From NCBI RefSeq assembly GCF_018642165.1, contig NZ_JAHHZM010000023.1, positions 1 through 50,253 of the forward strand: a stretch of DNA of 50,253 nt, in the 5' to 3' direction. Shown here piece after piece: positions 43,358-50,253 of the stretch (the stretch's first letter is position 1; each line of letters begins with the position of its first letter). The position numbers and the translations under genes are program-made. This DNA is from Echinicola shivajiensis (lineage in GTDB: Bacteria; Bacteroidota; Bacteroidia; Cytophagales; Cyclobacteriaceae). The notes beneath the pieces were generated by a model, which worked only from the letters and a program-made list of their open reading frames with translations, was not told the origin of the DNA and searched no databases.

Positions 43358-44357
43358 ATACTTATTCCCTTCTTAGATCACGCTTTACCCTGTCCCGATG
43401 ACTATCGGGATCTTTGTTCTTGACTCTTTACTCTTGCTACTAGATACTAGTTACCCGATACTTTACAATGCTGTTTCACATTTGCAATGTTGAACCATTA
43501 TAATAGGGCATTTGCAATGCCCCTTGCTATTCACTTTAAACCCAATCTCGATTGGTTCTACTTAATGATTCATTTGTTATCGTGTGAGGTTCGACCCCTT
43601 CAGGGTCGTGGTGGATTGGTGTTGTTTGACGTCTGCGTATATTTGACCCCTTCGGGGTCTGGAGGTGAAAATCGGAATGTTGAAAGAGGAATTAGGGATG
43701 CTGAAAACTGAATAGCTTAGGTTGAAAACATACTCCATTCTCAATCTTTGCTCTTTACCCTGTCCCGATGACTATCGGGATCTTTGTTCTTGACTCTTTA
43801 CTCTTGCTACTAAACACTAGTTACTAGATACTTTATACAATGCTGTTCCACATTTAGGAGTGCGGTGGGCTCCCCTTCAGGGGCTGGGGGTAGCGGAAGA
43901 AAGAATCCCCTCCAGTATCGATGTTGGAAAGAGACTCTTCCTTGCACTCAGAGTGACAAGGAGCTGTAGCTGCTCAGCATTTGTCATATGAAGCATATCC
44001 AGTCTTTGCTCTTTACCCTGTCCCGATGGCTATCGGGATCTTTACTCTTGCTACTAGATACTATCTACTCAATACTTAATACCCTTATCTATTCCCCTGA
44101 AAGGGTCGAGCACACTATCAAGGTCTAATATTTATTACACTCTTGACCCCGACGGGGTCAAACACCATTAACGAAATCCTGATCACCAAAAGGTCCTCCT
44201 GACCCTGAAGGGGGCATATATATGTAATCGTAAGCGTTCTTCAAATCAATGCACTGACCCCAAAGGGGTCAAACTTTATTAACAGCGCTAGCCCACCAAT
44301 AGTCAATCCGACCCTGAAAGGGTCGAACATAATTCTTACTCAACAAAGCCATACACC
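43358..44357. repeat. Repeat-filled gap with three related blocks
   Basis: No gene is seen. The word CCTGTCCCGATGACTATCGG with following TCTTTGTTCTTGACTC and TTGCTACTAGATACT occurs at about 43388, 43757 and, shortened, 44015. A paired-hairpin element lies at 43466-43522. GACCCCTTCAGGGTC and GACCCCTTCGGGGTC hairpins lie at about 43592 and 43645. From 44092 to 44325 five GACCC..GGGTC cores (44092, 44145, 44201, 44256, 44310) form an array of about 55-base period with more diverged spacers. Confidence 0.7.
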
Positions 44358-45578
44358 TTGAATAATAACAACCACCCAAAAAAACTCCTCTTCATCACCT
44401 GGGATAGTGACAGCACTAACTACCTGGAAAGCCTGTTTCTCCCCATACTTGCAGGTATACAAGAGGAAAATATTTTATCCTGCTCCATCTTGCAGTTCTC
44501 TTGGGCAAAGCCCGATAAGATCAATTGCCTAAAAAAACTTGCTGAAGAAAAAGGAGTAGCCTATTATCATCACTCCATAACCAGGAATCCTCATCCCTTA
44601 TTAGGGAGTTTGTGGACGGTACATCAAGGGCGGAAAATGATCAAAAAATTGATTAAGCAAGAGGGCTTTAATATCATTATGCCTCGAAGCACCATGCCAG
44701 CCCTGATGGTCAATAAGTTATGGTGGTTTATGAAGCGGAAAGAAGTAAAAGTAGTCTTTGATGCAGACGGCCTGCCATTGGAAGAGCGCTTGGACTTCAC
44801 TTCCTTGAAGTCAACTGATTTTCAGTATAAATACCTGAAACGGCAGGAAACCAAAATGCTCAAAAAAGCGGACAAGATTTTATGTAGGACCCAGAAATCC
44901 ATTGATTATCATATCCCAAAAGTCGGAGAAAGTAGACGTACGGATTTCCATTTGGTAGGCAATGGCCGGGACAAGGACTTTTTTACCTTTTCTGAGCAAA
45001 ATAGGAATAGGATCAGAATGAACTTGGGATTAAAGGAAGGTGATAAATTATGGATATATACGGGTTCACTTGGGCCACAATATGCCTTAAAGGATATGGT
45101 AGGGATATTCGAATTATATTTGGAAGAACATCCTACTAGCCGTTTCTTGGTATTGTCAGCCAATGTGAACTATCTAAACCAGCATATCCCTAAAAACCTT
45201 AAGGATAAGATTATCCATAGACTAGTCCCTTTTAAAGAAATACCTGCTTATTTGTCTGCTGCGGATATCGCCTTATCGTTGAGACTTCCTGCTTGGAGTA
45301 TGCGAGGGGTAGCACCCATAAAGCAGGGAGAGTATTTATTGATGGGACTTCCTATTATAGCCAGTAGTAAGATAGGGGATACAGAGTTCCTTTTTCAGAG
45401 CATGCCATTTATACATTTATACTATCATGCAGATAAGGAAAGGCAAGAGAAGGCAGTGGAATGGTTCGATCAATTGCCCCCAGTTAACCGCCAGGAGATA
45501 AGGGATTTTGCCTTGGAACATTTCAGCTTAGAAAAAAGCATAGGCTCTTATAAAAAAGCATTAAGTGAATTTGTTTAA
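44358..45578 (+). CDS. Glycosyltransferase, GT4-like
   Basis: A 406-residue GT-B protein starting at TTG (TTG AAT AAT AAC). It opens KKLLFITWDSDSTNYLESLF, has KVVFDADGLPLEERLDF, the C-domain strand LWIYTGSLGPQYALKDMVG, and GEYLLMGLPIIASSKIGD as donor-site region. The donor-site acidic pair is less typical than in the other GT4 genes of the cluster. It stands alone, with repeat arrays before and after. Confidence 0.8.
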   Translation: MNNNNHPKKLLFITWDSDSTNYLESLFLPILAGIQEENILSCSILQFSWAKPDKINCLKKLAEEKGVAYYHHSITRNPHPLLGSLWTVHQGRKMIKKLIKQEGFNIIMPRSTMPALMVNKLWWFMKRKEVKVVFDADGLPLEERLDFTSLKSTDFQYKYLKRQETKMLKKADKILCRTQKSIDYHIPKVGESRRTDFHLVGNGRDKDFFTFSEQNRNRIRMNLGLKEGDKLWIYTGSLGPQYALKDMVGIFELYLEEHPTSRFLVLSANVNYLNQHIPKNLKDKIIHRLVPFKEIPAYLSAADIALSLRLPAWSMRGVAPIKQGEYLLMGLPIIASSKIGDTEFLFQSMPFIHLYYHADKERQEKAVEWFDQLPPVNRQEIRDFALEHFSLEKSIGSYKKALSEFV

Positions 45579-46487
45579 TATATTGATTTACAATTATATA
45601 AGATGTGTATTCGCAATTTTACCAGTAAAGATTAAAATCGAAACGAAATGATCGTTTTGATTAAGAGATCAACTGCTTCGATCTTCAGGCCTCAAACTTC
45701 CGACCACTTCAGCCAAGTATTTAAGGTTACTGGCATCACAGCTGATAATCAGAATATCAAATAATAAATAGTCTTCGGGCTATTTTTTTGTTTGTGGGGA
45801 CTACAAATCGTTGTCATCCTGACGATAGAGCCTTTCCAATAACGATGTCGGAAAGAGACTCTTCGCTACCCTCAGAGTGACAAAATTTAATGCCTCATCC
45901 AATTTACCACAAAAAACAGATCTAGTCTTTGCTCTTTGTTCTTTCTTCTCTCATCCTTCGTACCTCATACCTTGTACTTCGTACTTCATACCCCATACCC
46001 CCTCTGTGCCTAGGTCTAGCTCCATGAACCGAAGAAACCCTTCCAGTAATGCAATGCGACAAAGAGACTCTTCGCTACCCTTAGAGTGACAAGATTTAAT
46101 GCCTCATCCAATTTACCACAAAAAGCAGATCTAGTCTTTGCTCTTTGTTCTTTCTTCTCTCATCCTTCGTACCTCATACCTCGTACTTCGTACTTCGTAC
46201 TTCATACCCCATACCCCCTCTGTGCCAAGGTCTAGCTCCATGAACCGAAGAAACCCTTCCAGTAATGCAATGCGACAAAGAGACTCTTCGCTACCCTTAG
46301 AGTGACAAGATTTAATGCCTCATCCAATTTACCACAAAAAACAGATCTAGTCTTTGCTCTTTGTTCTTTCTTCTATCATCCTTCGTACTTCGTACTTCGT
46401 ACCTCGTACCTTCCATCTCAAATCTCACATCTCAATTCTCAAGTCTTAAATTTTTTACTAGTTTAGATTTTTCTTAACTACCTAAAT
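45579..46487. repeat. Three-copy repeat of about 210 bases with heptamer tracts
   Basis: No gene is seen. A block with GAGACTCTTCGCTACCCT, AGAGTGACAA, TTTAATGCCTCATCCAATTT, AGATCTAGTCTTTGCTC and a heptamer tract starts at about 45840, 46049 and 46265. The GAGACT marks lie at 45855, 46064 and 46280, steps of 209 and 216. The seven-base difference is exactly one extra CGTACTT unit in the second copy. A further heptamer-period tract runs to about 46447. Confidence 0.8.
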
Positions 46488-47666
46488 ATGCTCCAGTACA
46501 TTTTTATCATCCTTTTGGTTTGTCTTTGTATCGTGGACAATATACGTTTGGTAAAAAGAAAGGATCTGCCCAATTCCTATATGGTTCACCTACAGGGATT
46601 ATTGCTCTTTCACATGGCCATGGTACTGGTTTTTAGCTATTATATAGGCAAAGAAGGGGGTGATAGCAAAGGCTATTGGGAACTGACTGGTCCGCTTGCT
46701 CACCCCAATCCAGATTCCTGGTGGGACTATTTTGGGGTAGGTTATCCATTTATGTATTGGTTGAATTATATCCCCTCCAAAGTCCTGAGTTGGTCTTGGT
46801 GGACTGGGAATATGATTTATGGGTTAGTTGGATATTATGGTTTTCGGTTTTTGAGCAATATAGTGTTTTTACATTACACCAATGGCCCCAAGTTGAGAGG
46901 TTTGCCGATAGCTTTGGCACTACTATATCTCCCCAATTTACATTTCTGGACTGCAGGGGTGGGTAAGGAAGCAATTTGTTTCTGGGCGATGGCAGCCTTA
47001 CTTTTTGCCTTATCAAAAAAGTACAGCCCTAAGTACCTGGCATTGGCACTGTTTGCCTTGTTGATTGTCTTTATGGTCAGGACATATTTGGCAGCCATCA
47101 TTGTGATAGCCTTGATTTTGCTGATTGTTTTTGATTTTAGATTGCTTTCAAAAAACCAAAAGTCCATTTTCATTTTTGCCTTGCTTTTACTGGGATTATC
47201 TCTGCCGGCTTTTTACTGGTATTCAGGAATAAAGGATATGCCTACTTTTAATCCTTATGATATTAGCAAGCACCAAATAGAAATGCTCAGTGGAGAGGGA
47301 ATTGGTTCCTCAGTGCCCATGTTGGATTATTCACAGCCCATGCGCTTGATAACATACTGGTTCAGGCCTTTTATATGGGAATCTGGAGGCAGTTTTATGA
47401 TTGGAGCAGCAGCAGCTGAAAACGCCATTACTATGATTCTTTTGATATTCTTTTTATTAAAAGCCCAATGGAGGACCTGGAGGAAAATTCCTCTATTTAT
47501 TCGCTTTGCACTTGTCCTATTTGTGTTCAGCTCCCTATTATATGCCAATAGTTTGGGGAATATGGGGATTATGATGCGCATGAAAGCCCCCTATATGCTA
47601 TTGTTAATATTATCCATAGTTTGGATGTACAAGGACAAAACCAAAGAAACATCTTTGCGTTCATAG
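46488..47666 (+). CDS. Polymerase-like polytopic membrane protein (paralogue)
   Basis: A 392-residue protein with about ten membrane segments, aligned throughout to the gene at 38976: YIGKEGGDSKGYWELTG, YWLNYIPSKVLSWSWWTGNM, FWTAGVGKEAICFWAMAALL and ANSLGNMGIMMRMKAPYML. It likely polymerises or otherwise handles glycan repeat units at the membrane. The start is ATG at 46488. It follows long repeats and precedes a second array, so it is a separate transcript. Confidence 0.72.
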   Translation: MLQYIFIILLVCLCIVDNIRLVKRKDLPNSYMVHLQGLLLFHMAMVLVFSYYIGKEGGDSKGYWELTGPLAHPNPDSWWDYFGVGYPFMYWLNYIPSKVLSWSWWTGNMIYGLVGYYGFRFLSNIVFLHYTNGPKLRGLPIALALLYLPNLHFWTAGVGKEAICFWAMAALLFALSKKYSPKYLALALFALLIVFMVRTYLAAIIVIALILLIVFDFRLLSKNQKSIFIFALLLLGLSLPAFYWYSGIKDMPTFNPYDISKHQIEMLSGEGIGSSVPMLDYSQPMRLITYWFRPFIWESGGSFMIGAAAAENAITMILLIFFLLKAQWRTWRKIPLFIRFALVLFVFSSLLYANSLGNMGIMMRMKAPYMLLLILSIVWMYKDKTKETSLRS

Positions 47667-48391
47667 CGCTCACCTTTGCACGCTTTGCGTGAAACTTTTT
47701 TTGTTTCTCGCAAAGCTCGAGGAGCAAGCGCAAAGACCGCAAAGGGTCTTGGGTAAGAGCTTGCACAACTCCGAGCATTCATATCCATCATTGTTTTCTC
47801 TGCGTGAAGCATTTTTTGTTTCACACAAAGTTAGCGAAGGATGGTCAAAGACCTCAAAGCGTATATTCAGTGATAATCATATATTTCTTTCAGTGGCCGC
47901 CGAGCATTCTTAATTCCCCATACAAAATAATAGGCTTATTGGATATGGCATCTTTGCGTACTTAGCGAACAGCTTTGCGCCCTTTGCGTGGAACCTTTTT
48001 ATTACTTCCAGTGCTAGCCAAGACTTTACAAATGTGTTGACTGTTTTATATAAAATATCTTTGTGAACTTAGCGCTTACCTTAGCGCCCTCTGCGTGAAG
48101 CATTTTTTGTTTCTCACAAAGCCCGCGGAGCATGCGCAAAGATCGCAAAGGGTCTTGGGTAAGAGCTTGCAAAACCCCGAGCATTCATATCCATCATTGC
48201 TTTCTCTGCGTGAGACCTTTTTTATTTCTCACAAAGTTCCCTAAGGATATGCAAAGACAGGAAAGGGCTTAAGTAGTAATGTAATACGAGTATTGAATAA
48301 AGCATCTTAGCGCACTTAGCGCTCAACTTAGCGCACTTTGCGTGCAGCCTTTACAAATCCCTATAAATATAATAGCTGTATCAAACAAAGT
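47667..48391. repeat. CTTTGCG-type dispersed repeats
   Basis: No gene is seen. Blocks carry CGCTTTGCGTGAAACTTTTT, then GCGCAAAGACCGCAAAGGGTC and GGGTAAGAGCTTGCA, at about 47652-47800, and again at about 48060-48200 in a close copy. Shorter pieces with TACTTAGCGAACAGCTTTGC lie near 47955 and 48300. Confidence 0.65.
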
Positions 48392-48786
48392 TCCTTTGTG
48401 TACTTAGCGAACAGCTTTGCGCGCTCTGCGTGAAACTTTTTTATTCCTTTCATTGCTCTATAAGCCTCTCCAAATCCCAATAAAAATAATTGCTGTCTTA
48501 TAAAAGCATCTTTGTGAACTTAGCGCTCACCTTGGCGCGCTTTGCGTGAAACTTTTTATTCCTTTCATTGCTCTATAGGCCTCTCCAAATCCCAATAAAA
48601 ATAATTGCTGTCTTATAAAAGGATCTTTGTGTACTTAGCGAACAGCTTTGCGCGCTCTGCGTGAAACTTTTTTATTCCTTTCATTGCTCTATAAGCCTCT
48701 CCAAATCCCAATAAAAATAATTGCTGTCTTATAAAAGCATCTTTGTGAACTTAGCGCTCACCTTGGCGCGCTTTGCGTGAAACTAA
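48392..48786. repeat. Four-unit tandem array of about 116 bases
   Basis: Units begin at about 48392, 48508, 48623 and 48739 with TCTTTGTGNACTTAGCG, and share TATTCCTTTCATTGCTCTAT, GCCTCTCCAAATCCCAATAA and AATTGCTGTCTTATAAAA. Units alternate between a GAACAGCTTTGCGCGCTCTG type and a GCTCACCTTGGCGCGCTTTG type, so the real period is two units. The last one is incomplete. Confidence 0.75.
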
Positions 48787-48984
48787 TAATTAAATTTACC
48801 CTTGCTGGTGGATTTATAATTATTAAGCTATTGGTTATAAATTTTACTTTACAGGCTTAATTATTTAGTTTTGCCATATAAATAAGAGGTCTAAAACACT
48901 TTTTTGGGTAAATTGTAAGTGTAATAAAATATTTTTGTGATAAACAGTAAATATTTATATACAAAAGTGTATTTTTAATTATTG
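48787..48984. other. AT-rich leader of the deacetylase gene
   Basis: No gene and no repeat is seen. The segment is AT-rich after the tandem array and probably contains the promoter of the polysaccharide deacetylase. No convincing TTTG/TANNTTTG pair was found by eye. Confidence 0.35.
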
Positions 48985-49968
48985 ATGAGAAATTCCATTT
49001 TTACCATATCGCTAGACTTTGAACTGCATTGGGGAAGATTCGATAAATTTCCAATTGCAGCAGAATTGGAATATTACCAGAATGCGCGCATGGCCATCCC
49101 GAAAATCCTAAATTTATTTGAGGCTTTTGGGATAGAAGCTACCTGGGCTACGGTGGGCATGTTGTTTGCTGAAAGTTGGGATGAGTGGAGGGATTATTTA
49201 CCCGATGAATTCCCTGATTATGCAAATGCCAATCTCTCAGCCTATGAATGGGCAGCTAAAAATATGTATGCGGCTTCCAGCTGTCTTTTTGCTCCTGATT
49301 TGATCAAAAGTATCATTAATACACCGGGACAGGAAGTGGGTTCTCATACCTTTTCACATTATTATACTCAGGAAACAGGGCAAGAAATGTCCCAGTTCAG
49401 GGCCGATTTAAGAATGGCTAAGAAGATTGCCAAGGACAAATTTGGTTTAAGCCTTAGTTCTTTGGTTTTTCCTAGAAACCAATACAGCGCACATAGCATC
49501 AAGGTTTGTAAAGAAGAGGGCTTTGAGATTTTTAGAGGGAATCCTTCAGATTGGTTTTGGAAATCGCCGGAAAAAAGTAATCTCTTGAAAAAGGTCTTCC
49601 GAACTGGAGATACCCTTTACCCTTTGGGAAATGATACTTCTTATTCCTTGGACGATACTTATAGGGGTGACTCAGAGATAATTAATTTACCTGCTTCTAG
49701 ATTGCTTAGACCTTATCGAAAGCCTTCCATGTTTAATAACCGAAGGATTCAGCGAATTATGGAAGAGATGACCTTGGCAGCTAAGAAAGGAAATGTTTAC
49801 CATTTATGGTGGCATCCTCATAATTTTGGTACTTATACTTCAGAAAATTTAAGTCTTTTGAAAGTTATTTTACAGCATTACCACAATCTTAGGGACCAGT
49901 ATGGAATGGAATCCTGTAATATGCTTTCCCTTAGTGGTGTGCAGCATAAGGTTAAAGCTGTCTCCTAA
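48985..49968 (+). CDS. Polysaccharide deacetylase (NodB-like)
   Basis: A 327-residue protein from the ATG at 48985; the TTG one codon earlier is not needed. It has the NodB-type metal and catalytic marks FTISLDFELHWG (Asp-Phe-Glu), GSHTFSHYYTQ (His-x3-His), LSSLVFPRNQYSAH and the late HLWWHPHNFGTY. It should remove N- or O-acetyl groups from a glycan. No signal peptide is seen, so it may act in the cytoplasm or on lipid-linked precursors. It is the last gene of the cluster in this window. Confidence 0.87.
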   Translation: MRNSIFTISLDFELHWGRFDKFPIAAELEYYQNARMAIPKILNLFEAFGIEATWATVGMLFAESWDEWRDYLPDEFPDYANANLSAYEWAAKNMYAASSCLFAPDLIKSIINTPGQEVGSHTFSHYYTQETGQEMSQFRADLRMAKKIAKDKFGLSLSSLVFPRNQYSAHSIKVCKEEGFEIFRGNPSDWFWKSPEKSNLLKKVFRTGDTLYPLGNDTSYSLDDTYRGDSEIINLPASRLLRPYRKPSMFNNRRIQRIMEEMTLAAKKGNVYHLWWHPHNFGTYTSENLSLLKVILQHYHNLRDQYGMESCNMLSLSGVQHKVKAVS

Positions 49969-50253
49969 TATTTTTTTGCATTGCAGAGCTAAATGCCATT
50001 AGTTTTTTGAATGATCACTTGTTACTTACCCTAAGGGCTAACACATCCGTAGACGTGGTATAAACCAGCATCCCAACGACCCCGAAAGAGGTCGAACAAA
50101 TTCTCCTTTTTGGTATTTGAGAATGGCACGTTGTTGTTCCTACTCCTACCATTGACAGGGGTAACTTATATTTGTCAGGCTGAGCCCTTCGACTTAGCTC
50201 AGGATAAACTTAAGTCGAAGCCCTAAGACAAACCCTTCGACTCTACCTGGTGG
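49969..50253. repeat. Terminal repeats at the right edge
   Basis: No gene. GACCCCGAAAGAGGTCGAAC at about 50079 is a stray unit of the GACCCC family. At 50175-50253 TTGTCAGGCTGAGCCCTTCG, GCTCAGGATAAACTTAAGTC and CTTCGACTCTACCTGGTGG belong to the same dispersed family as 14948 and 36890. The element is cut by the window edge. Confidence 0.6.

Noticed and set aside
47689-47913. ORFs within the CTTTGCG repeats
   Set aside because: They fall in dispersed repeats that recur at about 48.1 kb with broken frames.

Overview
The window is from a Bacteroidota chromosome. It has a SusC/SusD pair with a TonB plug, a TlpA-type thioredoxin, DUF6520 and MauE-like proteins, a TANNTTTG-type promoter box, and exopolysaccharide genes with AT-rich codon use. 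The protein styles and dense intergenic repeats fit Cytophagales, probably Cyclobacteriaceae; this placement is inference. No tRNA, rRNA, recombinase, transposase or CRISPR-Cas gene is visible.

Region 1 (about 0.4-8.4 kb, minus strand) is an accessory island of small, mostly unrecognised genes: a DUF6438-like lipoprotein, small membrane proteins, a phage tail-collar-like protein and two gene remnants. Several genes are followed by the same multi-hairpin module, which gives a cassette-like look. It includes a tight three-gene operon (STAS-HATPase protein, DUF4325 STAS-like protein, membrane protein) that looks like a signalling or conflict switch. An XRE regulator lies upstream of it, next to an operator-like palindrome and a divergent, strongly structured region.

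Region 2 (about 9.6-20.1 kb) is a nutrient-uptake locus: TlpA-like protein, SusC, 1.4 kb of repeats, SusD, then convergent DUF6520 and MauE-like genes and a Crp/Fnr-like regulator. The redox genes (TlpA, MauE, a two-cysteine secreted peptide) suggest thiol chemistry in the envelope. Region 3 (20.8-23.9 kb) has an uncharacterised minus-strand operon with a DUF5675 gene and two small membrane proteins, and a small DNA-binding-like gene.

Region 4 (25.4-50 kb, plus strand) is a surface polysaccharide cluster: ABC flippase-type exporter, SAM methyltransferase, about ten glycosyltransferases, a serine-acetyltransferase-like LbH protein, two paralogous polymerase-like membrane proteins, an O-acyltransferase and a polysaccharide deacetylase. 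The first part (27-31 kb) is very AT-rich and compact. From 33.5 kb on, most gene gaps are filled with repeats.

The most striking non-coding content is a set of repeat families. They are: a 180-bp element in three copies whose sequence differs but whose three-way-junction base pairing is kept by compensatory changes; paired-hairpin REP-like elements; one-directional heptamer tracts (YRTACYT); a 51-bp tandem array with a 153-bp super-period; a 116-bp array; and an inverted pair of about 130 bp that flanks the first half of the polysaccharide cluster.
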